Shown: positions 27,783-36,850 of the stretch, piece by piece
Numbering within the stretch: the stretch's first letter is position 1
Layout: every line of letters begins with the position of its first letter
Source of the DNA: Vibrio ulleungensis
GTDB taxonomy: Bacteria; Pseudomonadota; Gammaproteobacteria; Enterobacterales; Vibrionaceae
DNA length: 64,000 nt
Assembly (NCBI RefSeq): GCF_016900875.1
Contig: NZ_JAFEUM010000002.1
Coordinates: 665,828-729,827, forward strand
Reading direction: 5' to 3'
Notes under the pieces: model-generated
The model's input: the letters and a program-made list of their open reading frames with translations, nothing else
Database searches by the model: none
What the model was told of the DNA's origin: nothing
Position numbers and translations under genes: made by a program

Positions 27783-29122
27783 CACACATATTCTTAATTG
27801 ATGATGAGGCCGATTTGCGTGATGCAATTAGCCAAAGTCTCGAGTTAGCCGATTTGACCGTCACTCAGTTTGACAGTGCTGAGTCTGCATTGCTAGCGCT
27901 TAAGCAAGACCCACATGTAGACGTTGTGGTCAGCGATATCTGTATGCCTGGCTTAAGCGGTCTCTCGCTGCACCGCTCGTTGCTTAAGCAGTCTCCGGAT
28001 ATTCCGGTTATATTAATTACCGGGCATGGCGATATCGCGATGGCGGTCGATGCAATGAGAGAAGGCGTTTATGACTTTATCGAGAAACCCTTTTCCAATG
28101 ACTTCTTAATAAAGTCGGTCAAGAAAGCGGCCGAAAAGCGGGCTCTGCTGGACGAAAACCGCCGACTAAAAAGTGCGCTGAAGCACAATCAAACATTGGG
28201 TCCAAGAATTATTGGCCAATCAGCTGGTATCGAACAAGTAAGATTACTGATCGACAAAATTGCAGACACGCCAACAGAAGTACTGATTTTTGGTGAGACT
28301 GGGTGCGGTAAAGAGATGGTTGCTCGTGCCTTACATGAACAAAGCTCGCGAAGAGATAATAATTTTGTCGCCATCAACTGCGGTGCACTGGCAGACAACT
28401 TGATCGAAAGTGAACTGTTTGGGCATGAAAAAGGCGCATTTACTGGGGCGGAGCAGCAGCGCATAGGCAAACTTGAGTACGCCAATGGAGGAACTCTGTT
28501 TCTTGACGAGATTGAGTCCATGCCAATGGCGGCTCAAATCAAATTACTGCGCGCCTTGCAAGAGCGAGAAATTGAGCGTCTCGGCTCAAATCAATTGATG
28601 CCTATCGACATTCGGGTTGTTGCGGCGACAAAAACCGATCTCAAACAGCTCTCACAGCAAGGATCTTTTAGAGACGATCTCTACTATCGCCTTAACGTAG
28701 TGCACATTGATATCCCTCCTTTACGAGAACGTGCCGATGATGTACTGGCACTTTTCCACCATTTCCAGTTAATTGGCGCAGCGCAACTGGCTCGGCCTGC
28801 GCAGGCACTCTCTGCAGAACAAAAAGCAGCATTAGTCCGCCACGACTGGCCAGGAAACGTACGCGAATTACGTAACTGCGCCGAACGGTTTGTGCTGCTT
28901 GGATCCATTCCGATGGAAAGTGAGAACCCAGAATCCGCTTCTGCTTCAACCAGTTTGCCTCAACAGGTTAGTGCGTTCGAAAAAGCGCTTATCGAGCAGG
29001 CTTTAGCTCAATCTCATGGCAGCATTACCCAAACTCTAGAGCTTCTTGATTTGCCTAGAAAAACCCTCTACGACAAGATGAAAAAGCATCAAATAGACAA
29101 GCGCTGTTTCAAAAATGAGTAA
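27779..29122 (+). CDS. dctD: C4-dicarboxylate response regulator DctD, sigma-54 activator
   Basis: NtrC-class activator that turns on the dicarboxylate TRAP operon with sigma-54. Of 447 residues: receiver domain 1-120 with acidic pocket DDE near residue 8-10 and phospho-acceptor Asp53 in VVSDICMPG, AAA+ domain about 145-375 with Walker A GETGCGKE and the sigma-54 contact loop GAFTGA, and a Fis-type helix-turn-helix at the C terminus (SITQTLELLDLPRKTLYDKM). It overlaps dctB. Its likely target is the dctP promoter region near 32,620-32,750. Confidence 0.94.
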   Translation: MTHIFLIDDEADLRDAISQSLELADLTVTQFDSAESALLALKQDPHVDVVVSDICMPGLSGLSLHRSLLKQSPDIPVILITGHGDIAMAVDAMREGVYDFIEKPFSNDFLIKSVKKAAEKRALLDENRRLKSALKHNQTLGPRIIGQSAGIEQVRLLIDKIADTPTEVLIFGETGCGKEMVARALHEQSSRRDNNFVAINCGALADNLIESELFGHEKGAFTGAEQQRIGKLEYANGGTLFLDEIESMPMAAQIKLLRALQEREIERLGSNQLMPIDIRVVAATKTDLKQLSQQGSFRDDLYYRLNVVHIDIPPLRERADDVLALFHHFQLIGAAQLARPAQALSAEQKAALVRHDWPGNVRELRNCAERFVLLGSIPMESENPESASASTSLPQQVSAFEKALIEQALAQSHGSITQTLELLDLPRKTLYDKMKKHQIDKRCFKNE

Positions 29123-29214
29123 GCAATCATTACTATTAAGCGATAAACTTATGAACTCAATCACTACCATTGTCGTATAGCTCTTTATAAGAGTTAATGG
29201 TTTGGAGAGTAGCG

Positions 29215-29403
29215 ATGTCTAATAGTTGTAAAAAGTTGGTCATAGAGTCCATCTACGAAACGGTGGAAGTGAAAGGCACTTTTATGATGGAGCGCCGCTA
29301 CAAGCACGACCGACGAAACTCAAAAACAAAAGTAGCCTACGACCGTAGAACTCAGCGTGATAAGCGCATTCCAGACACCAAAAGTATTGATGAACATGTA
29401 TAA
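29215..29403 (+). CDS. Small basic hypothetical protein
   Basis: Predicted 62-residue soluble protein, very rich in Arg/Lys/Asp: it contains MERRYKHDRRNSK and YDRRTQRDKRIPD, with a single Cys and no signal peptide or membrane segment. The ATG at 29215 has GGAGAG eight bases upstream, better than an upstream codon that would add six residues. It follows dctD by about 90 bases on the same strand and is closed by a bidirectional terminator two bases beyond the stop, which argues that it is a real gene. I do not recognise the family; the RR-rich pattern could bind nucleic acid or nucleotide, but this is a guess. Confidence 0.6.
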   Translation: MSNSCKKLVIESIYETVEVKGTFMMERRYKHDRRNSKTKVAYDRRTQRDKRIPDTKSIDEHV

Positions 29404-29433
29404 AAAGAGCCAGTGAACACTGGCTCTTTTTGT
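29402..29433. terminator. Bidirectional terminator between the small gene and dctM
   Basis: Stem AAAAAGAGCCAGTG / CACTGGCTCTTTTT with a three- to four-base loop; A-run and T-run on the two sides allow termination for both the plus-strand genes and the minus-strand dctPQM operon. Confidence 0.93.
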
Positions 29434-29473
29434 ATTGCTAATGTAATTCGGGCTATTACACAGGACAATGACG

Positions 29474-30835
29474 CTACTTGGTAATAATTTCTGGCCCCAT
29501 CAAAGTAGTCGGCAACCAGGTAGAAACCCAAGGTACATATGTCACAATAATTAAGAACAAGAACATCACTGCAACCCAAGGCAGTGCGGCCTTCACTACA
29601 TGAAGCATCGACATCTTCGCAACCCCCGCGGTGACGAACAAATTGAGCCCCACAGGCGGCGTTATCATTCCTATTTCCATATTCACCACCATCATGATCC
29701 CTAAGTGGATCGGGTCAATCCCTAAGGCAATGGCAATTGGAAATACCAGTGGCGCAACAATAATCAACAGCCCGGAAGGCTCCATAAATTGACCGCCGAT
29801 GAGCAGCAGAACGTTCACCACAATTAAGAAGGTTATAGGTCCAAGGCCTGCTGAAAGCATCGACTCTGTGATCATTTGTGGGATGCGTTCTTCCGTCAAC
29901 ACGTGCTTAAGAATTAGTGCATTCGCTATGATAAACAACAACATAATAGTCAGCTTACCGGCTTCGTATAACGTATGTTGAGTGTCCTTATGCACGAAAG
30001 TTTGCAAGGTTTTTAGCAGTGGGTTCGCTTTATTATTAGGGTCAGCGAAAGGCCCCATATCTTTGTAGATAAAGTTTGCGATAAAGAATGCATACACAGC
30101 GGCTACCGCTGCAGCTTCTGTTGGGGTAAACACGCCGCCGTATATACCGCCCAAAATGATCACAATGAGCAATAGCCCCCAACTGGCGTCTTTCGCCGCT
30201 TGAATGGCTTCTCCCCAGCCAACAAAGTCTTGTTTAGGGAGGTTTTTAACTCGGGCGGCAATGTAAATGGCAATCATCAGCATCAACCCAGCCAATAGAC
30301 CTGGAATGACACCACCGAGGAACATACGTCCAACCGACACATCCGTTGCAGCGGCATAAACCACCATCACGATGGACGGCGGGATCAAAATCCCAAGCGT
30401 ACCCGCATTACAGATTACCCCTGCCGCAAACTCTTTGGTGTAGCCATTTTTCACCATACCGGCAATGACAATACTACCGATAGCAACAACCGTTGCGGGT
30501 GACGAACCAGAGAGCGCAGCAAACATCATACAGGCGACAACGGATGCCATGGCCAGTCCACCTCTAAACCACCCAACCATCGCGATAGCAAAGCGGATTA
30601 TGCGGCGTGCAACGCCACCTGTGGACATAAAACTAGACGCCAAGATAAAGAACGGGATCGCAAGTAACGTGTAGTGGCCTTCAAAGGCGTTAAATAACGT
30701 TTGTGCCACCGATGCGAGTGATCCATCAGAATGCACCATTAAGAATAAAACACTGGCAAGGCCAAGAGAAACGGCAATTGGCACACCAACAAGCATAAAG
30801 CCAATCACCATGAGAAATAGAACGAGAATCGCCAT
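29474..30835 (-). CDS. dctM: TRAP dicarboxylate transporter, large permease subunit DctM
   Basis: Large membrane subunit of the sodium-driven C4-dicarboxylate TRAP transporter. The 453 residues are mostly hydrophobic, about 12 transmembrane segments; recognisable blocks are the start MAILVLFLMVIGFMLVGVPIAVSLG, GGVARRIIRFA, AALSGSSPATVVAIGS, GTLGILIPPSIVMVVYA and the C-terminal GMITPPVGLNLFV. The start overlaps the dctQ stop by one base. Last gene of dctP-dctQ-dctM, the standard order. Confidence 0.95.
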   Translation of the reverse strand: MAILVLFLMVIGFMLVGVPIAVSLGLASVLFLMVHSDGSLASVAQTLFNAFEGHYTLLAIPFFILASSFMSTGGVARRIIRFAIAMVGWFRGGLAMASVVACMMFAALSGSSPATVVAIGSIVIAGMVKNGYTKEFAAGVICNAGTLGILIPPSIVMVVYAAATDVSVGRMFLGGVIPGLLAGLMLMIAIYIAARVKNLPKQDFVGWGEAIQAAKDASWGLLLIVIILGGIYGGVFTPTEAAAVAAVYAFFIANFIYKDMGPFADPNNKANPLLKTLQTFVHKDTQHTLYEAGKLTIMLLFIIANALILKHVLTEERIPQMITESMLSAGLGPITFLIVVNVLLLIGGQFMEPSGLLIIVAPLVFPIAIALGIDPIHLGIMMVVNMEIGMITPPVGLNLFVTAGVAKMSMLHVVKAALPWVAVMFLFLIIVTYVPWVSTWLPTTLMGPEIITK

Positions 30836-31470
30836 TAGAGTTTCTCCTTATCCAGGTTTTCTGGCTCTGCGGACAGCGCTTCAAGATCTTCTTCCGCTTC
30901 GTGACTTGTGATCATTCGGTCCAACTGGTTGGTTGCGACTTTATAAAGGATTTCACAAAAACGTAGAGTCAGCAGTAATGTGCCAATTGGAAGCGCTGCG
31001 TAGGGAATGAAACGGGGCAGTTTTTCATAACGCTCACCTTCGTTAAGCCAGTCAGATAAAAACTGCAATATTTCAGGCATGGGAATATCATCAGTCTCGT
31101 ACCAAGCGCGATCAGTCACAAATGGGTACCAATAGTTCCAAGAGCCGATCAACAGCAAGACAGAAAACAGCAAACACAAGGAGGCCGCAATTAACGCAAA
31201 GATTTTTCGTGTTGCAGGTGAAGCCAAATTGATCACCACATCGACACCGATGTGGAAATGGTGTTTCACACCGTAGGATGCGCCCACCAGCACCATCCAA
31301 GCAAACATAAATACGGTTAATTCCAATGCCCATAAGATGTTATCGTTAAACACGTAACGAAATACAACATTAGTAAATGTCAGCAATGTCATAGCACCAA
31401 GGAAAAAAGCGATCAGCGTTTCTTCCACAAAATCAGTCCAGCTACGATTGCTTAGGTTGTTAGAAGTCAT
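30835..31470 (-). CDS. dctQ: TRAP dicarboxylate transporter, small permease subunit DctQ
   Basis: Four-helix small membrane subunit that binds DctM. The 211 residues contain hydrophobic segments at about 15-35, 48-68, 90-115 and 160-185 with WALELTVFMFAWMVLVGASYGVKHHFHIGVDV, characteristic of the family (key block GVKHHFHIGVD). It has a longer loop and charged C-terminal tail (EEDLEALSAEPENLDKEKL) than many DctQ. Lies between dctP and dctM. Confidence 0.94.
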   Translation of the reverse strand: MTSNNLSNRSWTDFVEETLIAFFLGAMTLLTFTNVVFRYVFNDNILWALELTVFMFAWMVLVGASYGVKHHFHIGVDVVINLASPATRKIFALIAASLCLLFSVLLLIGSWNYWYPFVTDRAWYETDDIPMPEILQFLSDWLNEGERYEKLPRFIPYAALPIGTLLLTLRFCEILYKVATNQLDRMITSHEAEEDLEALSAEPENLDKEKL

Positions 31471-31498
31471 AGGTCATCCATATACCAAGGTAACAACA

Positions 31499-31521
31499 GA
31501 GCGGGGCAAGCGCACCCGCTC
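31499..31521 (-). repeat. Hairpin between dctP and dctQ
   Basis: GAGCGGG / CCCGCTC seven-pair stem, loop of nine, no T-run. Located just past the dctP stop; such hairpins after binding-protein genes often stabilise the upstream message so the solute-binding protein is made in excess. Confidence 0.5.
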
Positions 31522-31541
31522 ATTAAAGGGGTAATGAAGGG

Positions 31542-32537
31542 TTAGTTGTTTGATGCGATAGCAGCATCAATCAGATCAGAACCAATATCTTTTTCGAACT
31601 TTTTCCATACCGGTTGCAAAGCTTCAACCCACAATTGGCGCTGGTCGGGGGTCAAACTGCGCACTACCCCACCCGCTTCTATGATGTTGTTCTTGTTGGC
31701 TTGGTTAACTGCCGTGGATTCTGCATTTCGCAGGGTGGTAACTTCTTCCAATATGGTAGCCAACTGCTGACGTTGATCATCTGGCAGTGAATCCCAAAAA
31801 TCCGTAGAGGTTACGACCAAGTAATCCAAAATTCCGTGGTTCGTTTCGGTGATACCATCTTGAACTTCAAAGAATTTCTTGCCGTATATGTTGGACCAAG
31901 TATTTTCCTGACCATCGATAACTTTTGTCTGTAGGCCGCCATACACTTCTTTAAACGACATTTTTTGTGGGTTAGCACCCAGCTGCTCAAATTGCGCCAC
32001 CAGTACATCCGATGCCTGAACACGGAACTTTAATCCTTTTGCGTCTTCAGGAGTCAATAGCGGTTGGCTTGCAGACATTTGCTTCATCCCGTTATGCCAA
32101 AATGCCAGTCCTTTCACGCCACGACGGTTCATAGCATTTTTCAGCTTTTCACCCGCCTCTGAGTTTTGGAATCGGTCTACTGCAGCAACATCTTCAAACA
32201 AGAAAGGAAGATCGAAAATACGGTATTTCTTAGTGATTTTTTCAAACTTAGACAAAGATGGTGCCGCCATGTGCACATCACCATTAAGCAGCGCTTCGAG
32301 AACTTTATCATCATCGTAAAGTGTCGAGTTTGGGTACACTTGCATACACAGCTTGCCGTTCATCTCATCATTTACTCTTTGCTCTAAGAGTGAAGCTGCA
32401 ATCCCTTTAGGGTGCTTATCGGTATTAGTTACATGACTAAACTTAACAACGGTTTCACCGTCATCACAGTTAGCGAAAGCATTGGCGCTTGATAAAGCGA
32501 TCAGTGAGGTTGCTACAAGGGTAAGTGTGGTTTTCAT
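31542..32537 (-). CDS. dctP: TRAP dicarboxylate-binding protein DctP
   Basis: Periplasmic solute-binding protein that delivers C4-dicarboxylates to DctQM. The 331 residues begin with a signal peptide (MKTTLTLVATSLIALSSANAFA) and show the family features VKFSHVTNTDKHPKG, KLCMQVYPNSTLYDDDKV, the specificity Arg region in KGLKFRVQASDV, and ENTWSNIYGKKFFEVQ. First gene of the dctPQM operon, placed exactly as in V. cholerae downstream of tig-dctBD. Likely activated by DctD with sigma-54. Confidence 0.95.
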   Translation of the reverse strand: MKTTLTLVATSLIALSSANAFANCDDGETVVKFSHVTNTDKHPKGIAASLLEQRVNDEMNGKLCMQVYPNSTLYDDDKVLEALLNGDVHMAAPSLSKFEKITKKYRIFDLPFLFEDVAAVDRFQNSEAGEKLKNAMNRRGVKGLAFWHNGMKQMSASQPLLTPEDAKGLKFRVQASDVLVAQFEQLGANPQKMSFKEVYGGLQTKVIDGQENTWSNIYGKKFFEVQDGITETNHGILDYLVVTSTDFWDSLPDDQRQQLATILEEVTTLRNAESTAVNQANKNNIIEAGGVVRSLTPDQRQLWVEALQPVWKKFEKDIGSDLIDAAIASNN

Positions 32538-32624
32538 GGAATCGTCCTTTTCTTATATGCCACATGGCTGTTTCACGTTTTTGTTCGCTGGGTACATCGT
32601 CATCCCTGCTGACTCTTTATCTAT

Positions 32625-32640
32625 ATCAAGATACGCGCCA
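32625..32640 (-). promoter_or_regulatory. Candidate sigma-54 promoter of dctPQM
   Basis: Minus strand TGGCGC-GTATC-TTGAT. The -24 GG and spacing fit, but the -12 has GA for GC and the -24 reads TGGCGC for TGGCAC. It is about 88 bases before the dctP ATG. The adjacent dctD gene encodes a sigma-54 activator, which is the main support. Confidence 0.45.
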
Positions 32641-32702
32641 GCCAAACTAAAACTTAACTATCAATGACTTACAAAATAGGACAAATTGTCACACTGCCAT
32701 TT

Positions 32703-32752
32703 GGGTGATAATTCACCCTCACCTCTTATCCAAAATGGGTGAATAGTCACCC
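32703..32752. promoter_or_regulatory. Two palindromes upstream of dctP, putative DctD sites
   Basis: GGGTGA-TAAT-TCACCC at 32703-32718 and GGGTGA-ATAG-TCACCC at 32737-32752: identical perfect six-base arms with a four-base spacer, centres 34 bases apart, 60-130 bases upstream of the candidate -24/-12. This is where NtrC-class dimers bind as tandem upstream activator sites. Binding by DctD is inferred. Confidence 0.65.
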
Positions 32753-32810
32753 ATCTATTTACAGGGATCTACTCGCGTGCGGCCTCCAAACTGTTAACGA
32801 AAAACAATAA

Positions 32811-32839
32811 AAAACGGGCGTGTTATAAACACGCCCGTT
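32811..32839 (-). terminator. Rho-independent terminator after the L,D-transpeptidase-like gene
   Basis: Stem AACGGGCGTGTT / AACACGCCCGTT with TATA loop, then TTTTTTATTG on the minus strand, about 45 bases past the stop at 32885. Confidence 0.93.
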
Positions 32840-32884
32840 CTTCAATTTTAGAGAGACTATCTATGCTCGTATTAATGCTAAGTG

Positions 32885-33535
32885 TTATGCACTGGCATAA
32901 ATAACACTGCCACCTTTAATTAGGTCGATGATCTCTTTAGTCAGCTCTGGCGCAAGTGCAGGACATCCCCAACTGCGACCCAAATAACCGTTTTGCTCTA
33001 TGAATGATTCCGACACGTAGTCAGCACCGTGCACAACAATATAACGTTCACGAGCAAGGTCGTTTTGACCTTCTGTCAGGCCATCTAAACGAAGTGAATA
33101 ACCGTTGCTGCCGTAGTAAGTATCGTCGGTCAAAAATGTGCCTAATGACGTTTTTCTCGAACTCATTACGTTCGAAAACTGAGTCGCAGTTTCCAATCCA
33201 CTATTAACGCCATGAGAAACGTATGTGTGGTATAGCAACTCTTTTTTATTGAGATCGATAACATAGAAACGCTTCTCAGATGAAGGACGTTCGTAATCGA
33301 TGATGGTAAGTAGGGGCTTTTTTCTGCCTTCAGTGGTCGCGTATGCATGATACGCTTCGCTATAGAGTTTAAAATTTACAACGTCAGATAGGCCAATTTC
33401 GTGGTAAGACTGTCGAATATCGTACTCAATTTGATTTTTCGCTTTTACCGTATTGGTATTGGAGTTTGCAGAGATGGCTAGCGGAAGGGCTAACATTACA
33501 CAGGCGATAAAAATAGAATAAAGTTTCACTTTCAT
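32885..33535 (-). CDS. Murein L,D-transpeptidase catalytic domain family protein
   Basis: Probable exported cell-wall enzyme of 216 residues. It starts with a signal peptide (MKVKLYSIFIACVMLALPLA); an upstream ATG would add 11 residues with no ribosome site, so the second start was used. The C-terminal half has the L,D-transpeptidase-type active site: His169 in YIVVHGADYV and Cys191 in GRSWGCPAL, with a short FYVIDLNKKELLYHTYVSHG strand before. The spacing fits the YkuD-related family often annotated as murein L,D-transpeptidase. Substrate is unknown. The neighbours on both sides are transporters, so it appears to be a single-gene unit with its own terminator. Confidence 0.8.
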   Translation of the reverse strand: MKVKLYSIFIACVMLALPLAISANSNTNTVKAKNQIEYDIRQSYHEIGLSDVVNFKLYSEAYHAYATTEGRKKPLLTIIDYERPSSEKRFYVIDLNKKELLYHTYVSHGVNSGLETATQFSNVMSSRKTSLGTFLTDDTYYGSNGYSLRLDGLTEGQNDLARERYIVVHGADYVSESFIEQNGYLGRSWGCPALAPELTKEIIDLIKGGSVIYASA

Positions 33536-33862
33536 TAATACTAATCTTGCTCTTAAAAATAGACTCATTGATACGTTCGTAATGGTTTAGATTCAGTCTC
33601 CTTACCGTCAGAACAATCCTAACTCCTCCAAGCATCACCGATGTATCGGGTAAAAGCTCTGGTGAGTAAACCAACACATGGCCTACTTGAGCGGAAACGG
33701 ATACTACAAGAGTCTCACAAAATTTAAATCAGAGAAATGTCAATTAATTAACCTTTTAGTATGTTTTTTACCCGGAGTGCGGGTTTTTAACACAATTTAA
33801 TTTTTAATATCAATACACTATCGACGTAAAGATTGTTCTAATTTATTTTGTCAAAACGTGAA

Positions 33863-33888
33863 GAAGCAAGGCTTTTACGCCTTGCTTC
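33863..33888 (-). terminator. Hairpin downstream of the sugar ABC transporter operon
   Basis: Perfect ten-pair stem GAAGCAAGGC / GCCTTGCTTC with a six-base loop about 40 bases after the last gene. The minus-strand tail TTCACGTTTT has only a weak T-tract, so it may be a poor terminator. Confidence 0.6.
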
Positions 33889-33927
33889 CCTACCCTTAGC
33901 CCTGAATTTATCTAGGTTTAGGCCTTA

Positions 33928-35043
33928 TTAGTCGTTACTCAGTTGAATTCGCTTCTCAGTTTGTCCGTCAAATAACACCACTTTTTGTAAATCAATACTC
34001 AAGGTGACGCTTTCACCCACCTTCACTTTGCTATCGGGTGATAATCGACACGCCACTTCCTGATTGAAAAAGCGTACCATGGCAATGGTATCAGGGCCTG
34101 TCGGCTCTAATACTTCAATCAAGCCTGTGACTTTAGTGTCTTGATGATTCATATCACTGCCTTCAGAGAGATGTTCGGGTCGAATACCCATAACTACCTC
34201 TTTTCCTTGCCATAATTCCATTCCCGCAGGCAGGGGCAACATTGATCTTGCGCCATCATCACCAACTAGCGCTAACAGAGATTTACCTTCCTGCACCTCA
34301 ACAACGCCTTTAACAAAATTCATCGATGGCGACCCCATAAATCCAGCCACAAACAAATTACTCGGAGTATTGTAAATATCTGCTGGAGTACCCAATTGCT
34401 GCAGCTCTCCATCACGCATTACCGCAATGCGGTCGGCCAGTGTCATCGCTTCTATTTGATCATGAGTAACGTAGACGATTGTTGTACCAAGTTGTTGGTG
34501 AAGGCGCTTAATTTGATGACGCATATCAACGCGCAGTTTCGCATCCAAATTGGATAACGGCTCATCAAACAGGTACAGCTTAGGTCGACGTGCCAACGCT
34601 CGGCCCATTGCAACACGCTGCCTTTGCCCCCCAGACAATTGCGACGGTTTACGATCCAGCAATTGCTCGATTTGAAGCATTTCAGCTACGCGCTGAACTT
34701 CTAAATCAATTTCTGGCTTCGGCATTTTTTTCATTTCCAAACCAAATGCGATGTTGCCTCTAACCGTCATGTTTGGGTACAGAGCGTAAGATTGGAAGAC
34801 CATAGCAATATCACGATCTTTGGGGGCCACTTGCTCCACATTTCGGCCATCAATCTTGATTTCGCCCCCGGTGATGCTTTCCAGCCCGGCGATGGTATTC
34901 ATTAAGGTGGATTTACCACACCCAGAAGGCCCGACTAGGATAAGAAATTCTCCTGAGTCGATTTCTATGTCGATCCCTTTTAAGGTTTCGATGTCAGCCT
35001 TAGGATAGGTTTTGCGAATAGATTTTAGTTGTAAAGTTGCCAT
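33928..35043 (-). CDS. Sugar ABC transporter ATP-binding protein (MalK/UgpC/GtsD type)
   Basis: Cytoplasmic ATPase energising the neighbouring permeases. The 371 residues start MATLQLKSIRKTYPKADIE; AAGGA precedes this ATG, and an upstream start overlapping the permease gene was rejected. Walker A GPSGCGKST at about 38-46, Q-loop VFQSYALYPNM, signature LSGGQRQRVAMGRAL, Walker B LYLFDEPLSNLD, H-loop VTHDQIEAM, followed by a C-terminal TOBE/OB regulatory domain of the MalK class. It lies four bases after the permease gene and closes the operon. The substrate is probably glucose or mannose, by analogy with Pseudomonas GtsABCD. Confidence 0.92.
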   Translation of the reverse strand: MATLQLKSIRKTYPKADIETLKGIDIEIDSGEFLILVGPSGCGKSTLMNTIAGLESITGGEIKIDGRNVEQVAPKDRDIAMVFQSYALYPNMTVRGNIAFGLEMKKMPKPEIDLEVQRVAEMLQIEQLLDRKPSQLSGGQRQRVAMGRALARRPKLYLFDEPLSNLDAKLRVDMRHQIKRLHQQLGTTIVYVTHDQIEAMTLADRIAVMRDGELQQLGTPADIYNTPSNLFVAGFMGSPSMNFVKGVVEVQEGKSLLALVGDDGARSMLPLPAGMELWQGKEVVMGIRPEHLSEGSDMNHQDTKVTGLIEVLEPTGPDTIAMVRFFNQEVACRLSPDSKVKVGESVTLSIDLQKVVLFDGQTEKRIQLSND

Positions 35044-35047
35044 GTCA

Positions 35048-35905
35048 TTATCCTTTGACTGAGCCCGCGGTAAGGCCGCGTACAAAATATTTGCCTGCTA
35101 GTACATAAACCAACAGCGTTGGAAGTGCGGCAATAATCGCTGCCGCCATGTCGACGTTGTATTCTTTCACCCCAGTAGAGGTATTCACCAGATTGTTCAA
35201 TGCCACCGTGATTGGCTGCGTTTCAGAACCTGAGTACACCACTCCGAACAAAAAATCGTTCCAAATGGAGGTAAATTGCCAGATCACCGTCACCATAATA
35301 ATCGGAGTTGATATGGGCATCAGAATGCGGAAGAACATGGTAAAGAAACCCGCTCCATCAAGCTTTGCTGCCTTAATCAATTCATCCGGTACTGCAACAT
35401 AAAAGTTTCGGAAAAACAGAGTCGTAAAGGCCATACCGTAGACGACGTGTACAAAGACCAATCCAGCAGTGGTATTAGCAAGCCCGAGTTTGCCAAGTAA
35501 CGCAGCCATAGGCAGCAACACCACTTGAAACGGGATAAAGCAGCCAAATAGCAACAAGCTAAAAAACAGATCGCTGCCTCTAAAACGCCACTTAGAAATG
35601 ACATAACCGTTAAATGCGCCTAACAAGGTAGACAGAGCCACAGCGGGAACTGCCATCTGAAAAGAGTTCCAAAAATAGCCCTTCACACCATCACATTTCA
35701 CGCCAGTACAGGCGCTAGACCAGGCTTTGGACCATGCATCCCACACCCACTCTTGAGGAAGACTCATTAAGTTACCGGCTTTAATATCGGGTAACGTCTT
35801 AAACGCCGTTGTGACCATCACAAACAGTGGCATTAGGTAAAAAAGACAAAACAGTATTAATAAGCTATATATCGCAAAGCGATGAAACGACATTGAACGT
35901 CCCAT
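35048..35905 (-). CDS. Sugar ABC transporter permease (MalG/GtsC type)
   Basis: Inner-membrane permease of 285 residues with about six transmembrane helices (first at about 10-32). The EAA loop that touches the ATPase reads ELIKAAKLDGAGFFTMFFRILMP (key block AAKLDGAG). A Cys-containing loop AWSSACTGVKCDGVKG after the first helix is typical of the GtsC/glucose-type permeases rather than maltose ones. Its ATG shares a base with the stop of the preceding permease gene (TAATG), with GGGAGAG as ribosome site, implying translational coupling. Confidence 0.9.
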   Translation of the reverse strand: MGRSMSFHRFAIYSLLILFCLFYLMPLFVMVTTAFKTLPDIKAGNLMSLPQEWVWDAWSKAWSSACTGVKCDGVKGYFWNSFQMAVPAVALSTLLGAFNGYVISKWRFRGSDLFFSLLLFGCFIPFQVVLLPMAALLGKLGLANTTAGLVFVHVVYGMAFTTLFFRNFYVAVPDELIKAAKLDGAGFFTMFFRILMPISTPIIMVTVIWQFTSIWNDFLFGVVYSGSETQPITVALNNLVNTSTGVKEYNVDMAAAIIAALPTLLVYVLAGKYFVRGLTAGSVKG

Positions 35906-36819
35906 TATCGTCTCTCCCTAAGCTCTGAGTATAAGTAAGGTACAAGAATCGCCAGTACCCCCATTAGCATCATCATGGCACTGGCAGCACCTAGACCAAT
36001 CTGACCTCGTGTAAAAGAGTGCGCGTACATAAACAGTGCTGGCAAGTCCGACGAATAGCCTGGCCCACCCGCGGTCATTGCTGTGACCAAGTCAAAACTC
36101 TTGATCGCAATATGCGAAGTGACGATAACAGCACTGAAGAAGACCGGTCGCAAACAAGGTAACAAAATACGTCGGTACACGGTGGGGAGCGATGCACCGT
36201 CGATGCGCGCTGCTTGAACAATGGATTCATCAATTCCGCGAAGCCCCGCCAAAAAAAGCGCCATAACAAACCCAGACGATTGCCACACAGCAGCAATAAC
36301 CAAGGTGTATACCACCATATCTGAGTTGACCAACCAGTCGAAAGTGAATGACGTCCAGCCCCAGTCTTGCATCATTTTTTCAAGACCTAAACCTGGGTTT
36401 AAGATCCACTTCCAAGCCGTACCTGTGACAATGAACGACAAAGCCATTGGGTAGAGATAAATCGTGCGAATTGCGCCTTCATTACGAATTTTTTGATCCA
36501 ACAAAATGGCTAAAAATACACCGAGGCCAATAGCCACCAGCATAAACATCAGTCCAAAAATACCTAAGTTAGTGATCGAGGTAATCCAACGATCGTTCTC
36601 CATCAACTTTTGGTATTGGGCTAGACCCACTAAATCGTAACTAGGTAAAAAACGCGAGTTGGTAACCGAAAGAAGCCCAGTCCAAAAGATGAACCCATAA
36701 ATACACACCACTGTGAGCACCATACTCGGAGCTAACACCAGTTTAGGTAACACAGATTGCAATCTATCCATAATAGAGGGGCTTTGTTTCGAACTCGTCA
36801 TAGGAACCACCGTATCCAT
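35905..36819 (-). CDS. Sugar ABC transporter permease (MalF/GtsB type)
   Basis: Partner permease of 304 residues. It has six predicted transmembrane segments starting at about residue 28, and the EAA loop ESIVQAARIDGASLPTVYRRILLP (key block QAARIDGAS). A motif GWTSFTFDWLVNSD in the third quarter is found in glucose/mannose-type permeases. Overlaps the following permease gene by one base. The 113-base gap from the binding-protein gene contains a strong hairpin. Confidence 0.9.
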   Translation of the reverse strand: MDTVVPMTSSKQSPSIMDRLQSVLPKLVLAPSMVLTVVCIYGFIFWTGLLSVTNSRFLPSYDLVGLAQYQKLMENDRWITSITNLGIFGLMFMLVAIGLGVFLAILLDQKIRNEGAIRTIYLYPMALSFIVTGTAWKWILNPGLGLEKMMQDWGWTSFTFDWLVNSDMVVYTLVIAAVWQSSGFVMALFLAGLRGIDESIVQAARIDGASLPTVYRRILLPCLRPVFFSAVIVTSHIAIKSFDLVTAMTAGGPGYSSDLPALFMYAHSFTRGQIGLGAASAMMMLMGVLAILVPYLYSELRERR

Positions 36820-36850
36820 ATCAAGTCCTTGGGAAAGGTAAGGTAATGAG

